From positions 5,766,001-5,830,000 of the forward strand of contig NZ_CP052860.1 in assembly GCF_012935715.1 (NCBI RefSeq): a DNA stretch of 64,000 nucleotides. Direction: 5' to 3'. The stretch comes from Pseudomonas sp. ADAK13 (GTDB lineage: Bacteria; Pseudomonadota; Gammaproteobacteria; Pseudomonadales; Pseudomonadaceae). Under the pieces are notes generated by a model. It made no database searches, was not told the origin of the DNA, and saw nothing but the letters and a program-made list of their open reading frames with translations. This document shows positions 51,026 to 60,328 of this stretch, piece by piece (positions within the stretch are counted from its first letter, which is position 1; each line of letters begins with the position of its first letter). Both the position numbers and the translations under genes were made by a program.

Positions 51026-52648
51026 ATGTTCTTAAGAAATATACGAATCGCCGCCAGGGCGTTCATCGCTTTTGCCGCTATTGCGCTGCTGAGTGTGTTT
51101 CTCGGCCTCTTCGCGTTGAAGCAGATTCGAGAAGTTCAGTTCCAGGCGGCTGACATCCAGAACAACTGGATGCAGCGGGTCAGGATCCTCGCGCTGGCCA
51201 ATGCATCGCTAGACCGTTTTCGCCTGGGTGAGATGGCACACATCCTGTCTTCAACCAACGCAGACATGCAGACCTACGAAGAAAAATCAGCAGGGCGCCT
51301 GAAAATCGTCAAGGAACAATTGACGCAGTACGCAGGATTACTCAGTACGACGGATGAAAGATCACGTCTCGCCGTGTTCAACCAGAGTCTTGATGTTTAT
51401 GCGAAGAACCATATCGAGATGCTCCGGCTCTCGCGGGCGGGCGATAAAAAGGCTGCCGTAGAGTTTCTCAACAGCATACGAGACAGCTATGAGCAGATGA
51501 CAAAGAACTTCGATCAACTCATAGACCTTGCCAATAAAGGTGCCGAACAGGCTGGCCAACAGTCTGTAGACGCTTACGAGCATGCCATCGGCGGTATCGC
51601 AATCGTGATTCTGCTGGTGAGTGCGGGAACAGTCATTGTTGCCTGGCTGCTGACCCGAAGCATTACCGCGCCCATCATCGAAGCGATGCACGTGGCCGAG
51701 ACCATTGCCAGAGGCGACCTGACCCAACCCATCAACCCCACCGGTAACGACGAGGCCACACGCTTGCTCAGGGCGCAGGAGGTGATGCGCGATAACCTCG
51801 TGCAGACACTCCGGCAGATAACCGGCTCCTCCAACCAACTGGCCGCTGCGGCCGAAGAACTGAATGCTGTCACCGCCGAGGGCAGTCGCGACTTGCGACA
51901 ACAGCATGGGGAGATTGAGCAGGCAGCCACGGCGGTCACGCAGATGACAACAGCCATTGAAGACGTAGCGAGGAATGCCGCGTCAACTTCCGAGCTTTCA
52001 CAGGAATCGCGAAACATCGCCTTAAAAGGCCAGCAGCGAATGGTTGAGGCTTTAAATTCGATTCGATCGCTGACACAGGGTGTCGAACTGAGTTCCGAGC
52101 AAGTCGGCGGCCTTGCCGATCAAGCCAAGAGTATCGGCAAAGTCCTTGATGTTATTCGGGCGATTGCCGAACAAACCAATCTTTTGGCGCTGAACGCTGC
52201 CATCGAGGCCGCACGTGCGGGGGATGCGGGCCGTGGTTTCGCGGTGGTGGCCGACGAAGTGCGTGCCTTGGCACACCGTACGGCCCAATCCACCCAAGAA
52301 ATTGAGCAGATGATCGGAGGCATCCAGACCGGGACCGCCAACGCCGTCAACACCATGCACGCCAGTAGCAGCATGACTCAGCAGACCCTCGAGTTGGCCG
52401 AGCTTGCGCAAAAAGCCTTGGCGGACATTGTTGCAGCCAACGACGAAATCAATGACCGTAACCTGGTAATTACCACCTCGGCTGACGAGCAAGCGCATGT
52501 CGCGCGGGCGGTAGATCAGAACCTGCTGAATATTCAGCAACTGTCGATTCAATCCTCAGAGGGTTCCAGCCAAACGACGGCCGCGTCACAGTCTCTTGCA
52601 ACCCTGGCGTCTGAGCTGAACACAATGGTCAAGCATTTCCAGGTCTGA
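51026..52648 (+). CDS. Methyl-accepting chemotaxis protein
   Basis: A 540-residue transducer: TM1 (about residues 10-32), a four-helix-bundle-like periplasmic domain (about 35-190), TM2 (about 190-212), and HAMP (about 212-265, [20 protein letters not shown]). The signalling domain has the hairpin tip [37 protein letters not shown] at about residues 380-415. It lacks a C-terminal NWETF-like CheR tether. The ligand-binding domain is small and not recognised, so the stimulus is unknown. It is a single gene with a FliA-type promoter. Confidence 0.93.
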   Translation: MFLRNIRIAARAFIAFAAIALLSVFLGLFALKQIREVQFQAADIQNNWMQRVRILALANASLDRFRLGEMAHILSSTNADMQTYEEKSAGRLKIVKEQLTQYAGLLSTTDERSRLAVFNQSLDVYAKNHIEMLRLSRAGDKKAAVEFLNSIRDSYEQMTKNFDQLIDLANKGAEQAGQQSVDAYEHAIGGIAIVILLVSAGTVIVAWLLTRSITAPIIEAMHVAETIARGDLTQPINPTGNDEATRLLRAQEVMRDNLVQTLRQITGSSNQLAAAAEELNAVTAEGSRDLRQQHGEIEQAATAVTQMTTAIEDVARNAASTSELSQESRNIALKGQQRMVEALNSIRSLTQGVELSSEQVGGLADQAKSIGKVLDVIRAIAEQTNLLALNAAIEAARAGDAGRGFAVVADEVRALAHRTAQSTQEIEQMIGGIQTGTANAVNTMHASSSMTQQTLELAELAQKALADIVAANDEINDRNLVITTSADEQAHVARAVDQNLLNIQQLSIQSSEGSSQTTAASQSLATLASELNTMVKHFQV

Positions 52649-52654
52649 TCAGTC

Positions 52655-52698
52655 ATGGGATCGCCACAGCGCGTTCTGATTGAACGCGCTAATCCCAT
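52655..52698. terminator. Nested hairpin between convergent genes
   Basis: An outer stem ATGGGAT / ATCCCAT encloses an inner perfect eight-base stem AGCGCGTT / AACGCGCT. It fills the gap between the chemoreceptor stop and the convergent helicase stop. No T-run is present; a bidirectional terminator is the likeliest role. Confidence 0.5.
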
Positions 52699-52713
52699 TC
52701 ATGCCGGATCTAC

Positions 52714-55700
52714 TCAGAGCGGCTCGGTGTGATTGACCCCTGCCTGCTCTTGATACCCTTTGCGCAGTTTCTCCGCGACCAGCTTCTCTGCTTCGCGCGA
52801 AGCTCGCTCGGGGCTGTCGAGGGACTTGATCAGGGTCTGGCCCTTGGTGCCGATGCGGCCGAAGTGCACCACGACCTCTGCCTCGGTGACGCCGATTCGC
52901 CAGAACTTGTTGGAGTTGCCTTCACCAAAGGTGAACTCGCGCATCGGGGTCGACGCTTCAGGGGGTGGAGCCGGCTCGACCTCAACCGTTTCCGGTTCGA
53001 CGTCCGGTTCCGGCTCTGGCAGCGCGGGCGTTTCTTCACCCCGTAGCAGCGCTTCGATGCGATTCAGCACCTCTTCCGGGTCTCGCAGCCAGTCATGGCT
53101 GGGCACGTCGATGATCTTCCAGCCGAAGCTGCGCAACACGGTCGGGCGGAAGATATAGCGCTCACGCACGTCAGCTGCGGCCGCCGTATTGCCGTCCAGC
53201 AGCACACCAAGGCTGAAGTGTTCACCGCTGGCGTCACTGATCGCCAGGTCGCAGCGGAACTGCGAACGTCCCACATATTCCTGCACCGTATGCCCTCGCT
53301 TGCGCAACGCGGCAGCGAGAGCGCTGCGCAGGCTGTCCCTGGGCAGGCTGACCGCAAAGGATTGCTTGGCGCCCGGGTTGAGGTTGGCGAGGATGCCCTG
53401 AGAGCGCGGCGCATCTCCGTTGGCACTGGCCTGGGCGAACTGCAGGAACGCGCGCAATGCAGCGGCACCGTCGTTGTGGGTGTTGGTGATGGCCTCTGCC
53501 TCAATGCTGGAGACGATCGCCATGCGTTTGCGCGCGCGGCTGAAGATCACATTGAGGCGTTTTTCCCCGCCACGCTGGTTGATCGGGCCGAAGTTCATCA
53601 GCATCTTGCCGTTCGGGCCCGGCGCATAGCAGATGCTCAGGATGATTACGTCCCGTTCATCACCCTGCACGTTCTCCAGGTTCTTGACGAACAGGCCATT
53701 GAACTGCCCGGCGTCTTCGCGCACGTACTCGCGCTCCAGGCGGGTGGCAAAGGCCGAGTCGCTGGCGGCCAAGTCTTCCAGGGCTTGTTCGATAGCGCCT
53801 TGCTGGGCTTCGGAGAAGGCCACAATGCCCAGGCTCAAGCCGGTCTCGCGCTGCAGCAGTTCGCGCACCAGCTGAGCGATATACCGCGCTTCGGCCAGGT
53901 TACTACGACCGAGGTAGACGCCATCGCTCATCTTCAAAAAGCTGATGGGGCTGTCGAGCAGCGTGTCGGCACCCTGCGTCACTGCCAGGGCATCCGTGGA
54001 GTCCAGGGCGGCATGGGCCGGGGCAGGGCGCTCGATACGCCGGTCGGGGATGGTGATCAGCCGGCCTTCGTAGAACGCCGCGTTGGAAAAGCTGATCAAC
54101 GCTTCATGCCGGCTGCGGTAGTGCCAGGCCAGCAGGGTCGCCGGCAAATTGCGTGCGGCCTGGCTCAGCAGGCTGTCGGCATCGAGGTTGATTGCAATCT
54201 GTTCGCCGTCTTCCATGGCAATCAGTTCGTTATCGTCCTGGTCCCCTGCGCTGGAGAAGAAGTTGGTCGGCGGCAATTGCATCTCGTCACCCACCACGAT
54301 CACCTGCTGCGCACGGCTCAAGGCCGGCACGGCTTCTTCGCTGGGGATCTGGCTGGCCTCGTCGAAAATCACCACGTCGAAGAGGTCCGGGATCAGTGGC
54401 AGCGTGTCGGATACCGACAGCGGGCTCATCAACCAGATGGGCTTGAGGTCGTTGATCACTCGACCACTGTCGCCACTCGCCATTTCGCGGATGGAGCGGT
54501 AGCGCATGGTCTTGCCCAGCTCATGCTCCAGCTCGCGGCGGCCCTTGGCATAGGCTTTCTTGAACTCGCGGGCCTGGGCGTCCAACTGGGTCACCGACAT
54601 CGCCGATTGCTTCACATGTTCCAGGAAACGCTGATGCAGCGTGGCGCTGAGCACATGGGCATTGTGCTTGAGCAGGCTGCTTTCCGCCTGGCTGACCTGA
54701 CGGGCTGCCAGCCCCAGGGCCGGGCCGTCGAAGCGCGCCAGTTGCGGGTTGGCGCGGTACAGGCGGGTGAGGTTTTCCTGGGCAATCAAACCCTCCAGCG
54801 CAGGTTGCGCCAGGGCGTGCTGTTGCAGGGCAAACAGGCAGACGGGATCGGCCTGGTGCAGCTCTATGAGCAGGGGCAGGGTGTCGGGCAGTTCGTCGAG
54901 TTCTTCACGCAGGTCGCGCAGGTATTCGGCCAGCGCGCCCAGGCTCGGCGCCGGCTCAAACGCACAGTGTTGCGCAACCAGCTCGGCCAGGCGAGCAACC
55001 GGCTGTCGCAGGCTGGCTTCCTGGCGCACGCCGGGCAGGGCATTCGGGTTACCGCGCAAGCCTTCGACCCACTGGCGCAACAACGGTGACGTGCTCAGTT
55101 GCTGGAGCAGGGCTTGCAGGTTGTGCACGAACAGGTCGATGTCCTGGATACCGTAGCGACTTTGCAGGCGCTGCTGTTCGGCCTGCAACTCGGCGGTGGC
55201 GCGGTGTTCGCCGGCCAGGTTGTCGAGCACATTGCGGTAGCTGGGACGGACTGCGTGCTGGCTGAAGTCGTAGCGCCGCTGCAGCTCGCCACGCAGTCGC
55301 CACCACGCCGGTTGCAACCATCGCAGCAGCGAGCCTTCCAGGCGCTGCACCAGATCCTGGGCGGCCTGGGTGTCCTGGGGCGCGAGTTTGTGGCGCCAAT
55401 GGCGGGTGGCTTCACCGGCGCTCTGTTGCTGCACGGTCAGCGTCTGCAACGCCGCTTGTTCGGCGTGCAGCGCCTGGGAGCCCGGTGAGCCCGGTTCCAG
55501 CAGGTCGAGGTGCGACGCCAGGTTGGCGCCGGTCAGTTGCTCGGCGGCCTGGGTCAGCACGCACGCATCCGCCAGGCGCGTATCACTGGACAGCAGGCTG
55601 GAGGAAGACTCCATCAACTGCTCGACACTGTCCATCAACCCGCTGGCTTCATCCAGGAAGGCCTTGAGCTGGCCATAGGCATGCTCGTGGGTAATGAGAC

Positions 55701-58176
55701 TGGAAGCCAGGTGGCTGAAAGGGTGGCGCGCAAAACTGTCGAGGCCGAAGCGCTCGTTGATCGCCTGATACAAGCGACCCGTCAGTTCGTTTTGTGCCTG
55801 CCAGCGACGCCAGTCGGGCAAGCGCTCCAGGGCCTCGGGGGGTAACTGTGCAGCCACGGCCGGCAGTTCGATGAGATGCCGCACCAGCTCACGCACGGAG
55901 CAGGCCAGGGTCTCCGGCACCCCGGCCATGGCTTGTTCAAAACGCTCGATCAGGCCCAACTGTTGGCTCAGGGTGGCCAATGCAGCGCTGCGTCGGGCCT
56001 GCAACTGCGGCGATTGCGCGTCGCCGGCAATCCAGCGCTCATAACACTCGCGCAGGTTGCCCACGAAGTCCTTTTTGTCGGTCTGGGAGTCGTGAATCAG
56101 GCAGCACAATTCGCCCAGTTCACTCTGTTGCAGGCGATGGAATACCACGTCCAATGCCGCGCGCTTTTCGCAGACAAACAGCACGCGCAGGCCGCGACCG
56201 GCGTAGTCTGCAATCAGGTTGGTGATGGTCTGGGACTTGCCGGTGCCAGGCGGCCCCTGAATGATGAAATTGCGCCCGGTGCGGGCCAGGCTGACAGCGG
56301 CGTTCTGCGTAGCGTCGCCGGCCACCACGTTCCATTGTTCCGGCAGCGGGATCGGATCCGGTGATTGGACTTCGACCTCCCGTGGCTCGATGGAAAACAT
56401 CCGGTCAAACGATTCGTTTTGGGCCGGCTCGTCGATCAACTGCGCGTAGTCGCGCACCAGCGACATCTTGCGGTAGTTGAAGTTGGCCAGGGTGACCTGG
56501 GTCAGGTCGATGTCCCAGGCGTATCGATGCCCCTGATTCTCGGGCAGCGCGAAGGTGCTGTTTTCGGTGCTGCTGGCGACCATTTGCGGATGCTGGTCGC
56601 GCAGCGACGGCTTGCCGCCAACCGCGAGGCGCAGCGGCAACTGGCTGGGCAACACCTTTTGCTGGAACAGTTGCAGGCCCAGCGGGCGGTAGTCTTCGCG
56701 GTCGTAGCTGAAGTCTGGCTTCACCAAAGGCATGGCCGAGCGCTGACGGGCCCGGCGGCGCTGGAAGTGGTGCAGATGCTGCACCGCCTTCTGGTGGATC
56801 AATTCGATTTGCGGTTTGCTTTGCAGGCGCAACTCAACGCCAGGCTCGGTCAGTTTGATCTGGCGAGCAATGTCGGCGTGGATGTCTTCCAGCGACGTCT
56901 TTTGCAGGTCAACGGTTTCCGGCAACTGGATATCGTAGAGCTGGCGCAACTGATGACGCAGCACCGGGTTGAACTCCGCCTCGGTTTCATCGCACTGCAA
57001 CATGAACTGGTCGCGCACGCCTTTTTTACGGCTCAGCTCCACCGGCAGCCACAGCAGCGGGGTGACGATGCGTTCTTCCGGGTTGTCCTTGAGGTTGTGC
57101 CAGCGCATGAAGGCCACCACCAGGCGCAGGTTGCTGAAGCCGAACTCGGCGCGGTCGCGGCGAGTTTCCTGGATGATGCGTTCCAGGGACGCCTGCAACC
57201 AGGTCTGGTCTTCAAACCGCAGCCATTGCTGCAGGCCAACGGGCTTGCCGCTCAATACCTGCTCGGAGAAACCACCGAGGGTCGGCTGCCAGGTGCACAA
57301 CGCGTCGGGCCGGATGCTTTCAATCTGCATCACCAGCGGTACGCTGGCCACGGTCAGGTTGACGCTGGCCTGGGTCGGCCGGAAGTACAGCAGGCGATTG
57401 CGTCGCGACAGGTCGAACAGGCGGTTGCGCAGGTGCTCCAGCACCACGGTGCGCCGCGAAGCCGGGCCCTCGGCCTGGGCCAGCACGCGCTCCACATCCA
57501 GGCTTGCCGGCTGCTCTCGCCAGGATTCCAGGCGCCGGGCCAGGGCGTTCACATCAGTGGCGCGCTGATGCCGGTTGAGCTCGGTCATCTCGACGATCAG
57601 GTTAGCCAGCACCGGATTCAGCCGGCCATTGAGCTGGAACAGGTTGCGCCGGTGGCGGGCAAACGTCTTGAGGTCGTTGATATCGGAAAAGTCCAGCCCG
57701 CAGGCCAGGCACGCCAGCAACTGGCCGAGCTGGAAAATATCGGTGATTTCGTCGTGATGCCCGAGACGATGCTCCCAGCTGTGCAAGTCCGGCAGGAACA
57801 CCGGGTGAGCGATAGGCTGGTGCGGGTCTTCCTGAACGTGTAGGTCGGTAATCGCCACGCCCGTTTCCGAATCCCGGGTCAGGCGGACCTTGCCGACGAT
57901 ATTCAGCGCAGACTCCGGGTTGGGTTGCACCTGCTTGATCGCCTCCAGCGCCAGGCGCGGCGGCACGCCCTCGGGGTTACGCAAGTACAGGGTGCGCTCA
58001 GGCCCTTGCAGCACATCGAGGAAGCTCAGCTGGGCGACACGCCCAAGCTCATGCAGTTGCGCCACCTGACGCAGCAGCGGCAGCGCCAGGAACAACACGT
58101 CGTCGATGGGCACGGCGGCGCCATCGTGGCTCAGCAACAACTGCGTGAACGTGACAGGCTGGGTTATTGGGTCCAT
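52714..58176 (-). CDS. Very large SF1 helicase (DUF4011-type) with pseudokinase-like N-terminus, nuclease-like and WGR domains
   Basis: This 1820-residue protein has several parts. Residues about 25-230 look like a kinase C-lobe (LPLLRQVAQLHELGRVAQLS, TDIFQLGQLLACLACGL, VEMTELNRHQRATDVNALAR) but without recognisable HRD, DFG or Lys. About 240-620 is a DUF4011-like region (LRNRLFDLSRRNRLLYFRPT). The helicase core has Walker A GPPGTGKSQT at about 641, DEASQIPS at about 1270 and VVGDEMQLPP, with the Q-rich and Arg motifs NVQGDERDVIILSICYAPG and RLNVIFSRARKRMAIVSS. About 1605-1700 resembles an MTES_1575/Vsr-like nuclease, with LGVLLDG where ExDG is usual. A WGR domain closes it (about 1745-1815). 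It is co-transcribed with an M48-type peptidase (13-base overlap). Confidence 0.85.
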   Translation of the reverse strand: MDPITQPVTFTQLLLSHDGAAVPIDDVLFLALPLLRQVAQLHELGRVAQLSFLDVLQGPERTLYLRNPEGVPPRLALEAIKQVQPNPESALNIVGKVRLTRDSETGVAITDLHVQEDPHQPIAHPVFLPDLHSWEHRLGHHDEITDIFQLGQLLACLACGLDFSDINDLKTFARHRRNLFQLNGRLNPVLANLIVEMTELNRHQRATDVNALARRLESWREQPASLDVERVLAQAEGPASRRTVVLEHLRNRLFDLSRRNRLLYFRPTQASVNLTVASVPLVMQIESIRPDALCTWQPTLGGFSEQVLSGKPVGLQQWLRFEDQTWLQASLERIIQETRRDRAEFGFSNLRLVVAFMRWHNLKDNPEERIVTPLLWLPVELSRKKGVRDQFMLQCDETEAEFNPVLRHQLRQLYDIQLPETVDLQKTSLEDIHADIARQIKLTEPGVELRLQSKPQIELIHQKAVQHLHHFQRRRARQRSAMPLVKPDFSYDREDYRPLGLQLFQQKVLPSQLPLRLAVGGKPSLRDQHPQMVASSTENSTFALPENQGHRYAWDIDLTQVTLANFNYRKMSLVRDYAQLIDEPAQNESFDRMFSIEPREVEVQSPDPIPLPEQWNVVAGDATQNAAVSLARTGRNFIIQGPPGTGKSQTITNLIADYAGRGLRVLFVCEKRAALDVVFHRLQQSELGELCCLIHDSQTDKKDFVGNLRECYERWIAGDAQSPQLQARRSAALATLSQQLGLIERFEQAMAGVPETLACSVRELVRHLIELPAVAAQLPPEALERLPDWRRWQAQNELTGRLYQAINERFGLDSFARHPFSHLASSLITHEHAYGQLKAFLDEASGLMDSVEQLMESSSSLLSSDTRLADACVLTQAAEQLTGANLASHLDLLEPGSPGSQALHAEQAALQTLTVQQQSAGEATRHWRHKLAPQDTQAAQDLVQRLEGSLLRWLQPAWWRLRGELQRRYDFSQHAVRPSYRNVLDNLAGEHRATAELQAEQQRLQSRYGIQDIDLFVHNLQALLQQLSTSPLLRQWVEGLRGNPNALPGVRQEASLRQPVARLAELVAQHCAFEPAPSLGALAEYLRDLREELDELPDTLPLLIELHQADPVCLFALQQHALAQPALEGLIAQENLTRLYRANPQLARFDGPALGLAARQVSQAESSLLKHNAHVLSATLHQRFLEHVKQSAMSVTQLDAQAREFKKAYAKGRRELEHELGKTMRYRSIREMASGDSGRVINDLKPIWLMSPLSVSDTLPLIPDLFDVVIFDEASQIPSEEAVPALSRAQQVIVVGDEMQLPPTNFFSSAGDQDDNELIAMEDGEQIAINLDADSLLSQAARNLPATLLAWHYRSRHEALISFSNAAFYEGRLITIPDRRIERPAPAHAALDSTDALAVTQGADTLLDSPISFLKMSDGVYLGRSNLAEARYIAQLVRELLQRETGLSLGIVAFSEAQQGAIEQALEDLAASDSAFATRLEREYVREDAGQFNGLFVKNLENVQGDERDVIILSICYAPGPNGKMLMNFGPINQRGGEKRLNVIFSRARKRMAIVSSIEAEAITNTHNDGAAALRAFLQFAQASANGDAPRSQGILANLNPGAKQSFAVSLPRDSLRSALAAALRKRGHTVQEYVGRSQFRCDLAISDASGEHFSLGVLLDGNTAAAADVRERYIFRPTVLRSFGWKIIDVPSHDWLRDPEEVLNRIEALLRGEETPALPEPEPDVEPETVEVEPAPPPEASTPMREFTFGEGNSNKFWRIGVTEAEVVVHFGRIGTKGQTLIKSLDSPERASREAEKLVAEKLRKGYQEQAGVNHTEPL

Positions 58177-59366
58177 GTGTCGACCTCCGCTTTGAGCGCG
58201 CGAACGATCGGGTCGAGCTCACGTTTTGGCAATTTGATATCGCGCTTGAGCACGCTGATAAAGTCATCGGCGCTGCCGAGCTTCTTCGCGGTGCGCGCGG
58301 CATACAGCAATGCTTCATCACGCAGGTCGCGGTCCACCAGGCTGAGGTCGAGCATGATGAAGTGCAGGTATTCGTGAATGCTTGCATCGATACGTTCGGC
58401 ATTCAGCGAACCAAGGTCCAGCAGCGTTTCATTGTCCTTCCAGTCGGGAAAAAAGCCACGCACCTGATTGAGCACAACCGCCGACTGCAACACTGCTGCA
58501 TTGATAAAGCTGGCGATAAAGCCGCGGGTGAGGGCGGTCAGCTCCACCTGGTCGGTTACATCCAGGCGGTTGAGCGAGAGCGGCCCGCGTAACCGACGGT
58601 GCAGCCAGGCGTCCGTCTCCGGGAGCTGCTGCCACCAACTGTCTACCGCCTGGGAACGCAGAAAAGTCTCCGGGTGCGATATGCCCTGGGACAATTGCGC
58701 ATCCTTGCCATCCAGCTCGCGGGCCTGCTGCAGATAATTGGCAGCATCGACGCTGACAATCCCGGTGTGAATCTTGACCAGCGAAGTGATGGATGCTTCC
58801 GGTCCGCCGGCCACCAGGGCTGCGCCGCGATCGGCGTAGATTTCGGTGTGCAGGCTATATAAACGTGCGGTCTGCTCCAGGCTGGCCGGCGTATACACAT
58901 CGGCCATCGCGTGATTGAGGATTCGCTCGGCGGTGAGAAAGTCACCGTCGTGCTCCGACCATAAACGGTAATGGGCCAGCTCATGCCCCAGCAACGCCAG
59001 TAACTCCTGGGCGTCGAGCCGTTCAAGGATCGGCCCGTAGAACACCACATGCACTTCACCGGCCAGGTAATACAGGCTCGCATTCATCGCGCCATCGCCA
59101 GCCTGGTAGAGGGTGGCGGGCGCCTGGATCTGCAAGCGCTGCAACGCTGTTTCGCACGCCTGGTAGGCCTGCGGGTGGGTTTCAGGGCTCAGGCGGTAGG
59201 TGTCTCGCAGCAATTGCGCGCGCACATCCTGGGCATGTTCCTGCTGAACCCCCAGGGATGAGGCCCAGTCCCATACGGCAGGTTCACGGGTTTTCAGGTA
59301 CTCGACCACCTGTTGGTGGTAAGGCAGAGGCGTCAGGCTGCTGATGTCCAGCGCGGGGGTGCTCAT
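58164..59366 (-). CDS. M48-type zinc metallopeptidase, partner of the large helicase
   Basis: A 400-residue soluble protein. ALLGHELAHYRLWSEHDGDF contains the HExxH zinc motif (H128 and H132 approximately), and LHTEIYADRGAALVAGG (about residue 180) supplies the downstream Glu of the ExxxD pattern that completes M48 sites. No signal peptide or membrane segment is visible. The start ATG 59366 follows AAGGA; the frame runs on to 59492, but those residues are Arg/Pro-rich and unlike a coding start. Its stop overlaps the helicase start by 13 bases, so the two are one unit. Peptidase genes coupled to large helicases occur in defence-type modules; the target here is unknown. Confidence 0.82.
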   Translation of the reverse strand: MSTPALDISSLTPLPYHQQVVEYLKTREPAVWDWASSLGVQQEHAQDVRAQLLRDTYRLSPETHPQAYQACETALQRLQIQAPATLYQAGDGAMNASLYYLAGEVHVVFYGPILERLDAQELLALLGHELAHYRLWSEHDGDFLTAERILNHAMADVYTPASLEQTARLYSLHTEIYADRGAALVAGGPEASITSLVKIHTGIVSVDAANYLQQARELDGKDAQLSQGISHPETFLRSQAVDSWWQQLPETDAWLHRRLRGPLSLNRLDVTDQVELTALTRGFIASFINAAVLQSAVVLNQVRGFFPDWKDNETLLDLGSLNAERIDASIHEYLHFIMLDLSLVDRDLRDEALLYAARTAKKLGSADDFISVLKRDIKLPKRELDPIVRALKAEVDTWTQ

Positions 59367-59588
59367 CGTTCGAACGTCCTTGAGGATACGGCTCCATAAA
59401 CTGCGCCTGGGCAGCAGAGGCGTGGGCTGGCATCCCGGTATCAGTGGTCGGCAATAAACGCGGAGCATACCTAGGAAGGGCAGAGACGTCATTTAAATAG
59501 GGACAGGCCGTCACCCAGGGTTTTGAGAACCCTCAGCCAGCAATTCAGATAGAGTTCACCGATTCCCCCCTCAATCATTAGTTGAAGT

Positions 59589-60197
59589 ATGAATCGTCCG
59601 CTGTTTGTTTCTCTGGATGGGCCCAAGGGGACCGGCAAAACCACGCTGCTGGAAGCCGTGACGAAAGTCCTGAGGGCAGACAACAAAACAGTGATCCGGC
59701 TGTGCGAGAAAAAAAGTGATCCCCATCGGGCTGAAACAATGGCCCTGGTTAACCAACTCGTCAGAAAGCCCAGCCGGGCATTGGAGTGGGAGGTGTGTGA
59801 GCGATTGGCGGATAGCCGTGCCTGGATTTCACGGCACGTGCTCCCTAAACAGCCACCCGGCCGCATCGTCTTGATCGATCGCTGGTACCCATCTGATGCG
59901 GCGTTCCGCCGGACGGTCCCGTTTGCCGAAATCCTGCAGTTGAATATGGATCGAAACGTGCGAGTGCCAGACCTGCATGTCGGGGTTGTGACCACGCCTG
60001 ACGTTTCATGGGCGAGGGCGGCGGCACGCCGGCGTGGGCTGGGCAGTACGGTAATCCATCAGTTGGCAGAACAGGTCGCATGTACCCAGGCGTTCGAGCA
60101 AGCGATTGCCGATAACGGTTGGGTGTTATGCCGTAATGAAGGAATGGTCGAAGACGCAACGATGCAGGTGGTGGCTGCGATACGTCACCTCGAATAA
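59589..60197 (+). CDS. Thymidylate-kinase-like P-loop protein
   Basis: A 202-residue protein with a Walker A loop SLDGPKGTGKTTLLEAV at residues 8-24 and a DRWYPSD segment (about residue 98) that matches the DR(Y/W) motif of dTMP kinases. A lid-like AAARRRG segment follows near 147. Ordinary Pseudomonas Tmk is of similar length but differs in most of its sequence, so this looks like an additional, accessory nucleoside/nucleotide kinase. The gene is divergent from the peptidase/helicase unit (222 bases between the starts), so it could be linked to that module or be independent. Confidence 0.7.
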   Translation: MNRPLFVSLDGPKGTGKTTLLEAVTKVLRADNKTVIRLCEKKSDPHRAETMALVNQLVRKPSRALEWEVCERLADSRAWISRHVLPKQPPGRIVLIDRWYPSDAAFRRTVPFAEILQLNMDRNVRVPDLHVGVVTTPDVSWARAAARRRGLGSTVIHQLAEQVACTQAFEQAIADNGWVLCRNEGMVEDATMQVVAAIRHLE

Positions 60198-60328
60198 CGC
60201 TGCTCTAGCAACGTGCAAGCGGTATTCAGGGGAGGGCAGACGTTGTCATTCTCGACAGTCAGCCCTGTTTGGCCCGTTCAACTAAACTGGCGAGCAACAC
60301 ACTTCCTGCCAGCGCTCGGTGAGACGCC

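Noticed and set aside
53095..55089. A 664-codon plus-strand open frame inside the helicase gene
   Set aside because: It lies wholly opposite the helicase reading frame, whose conserved motifs are unambiguous; there is no ribosome-binding site or homology.
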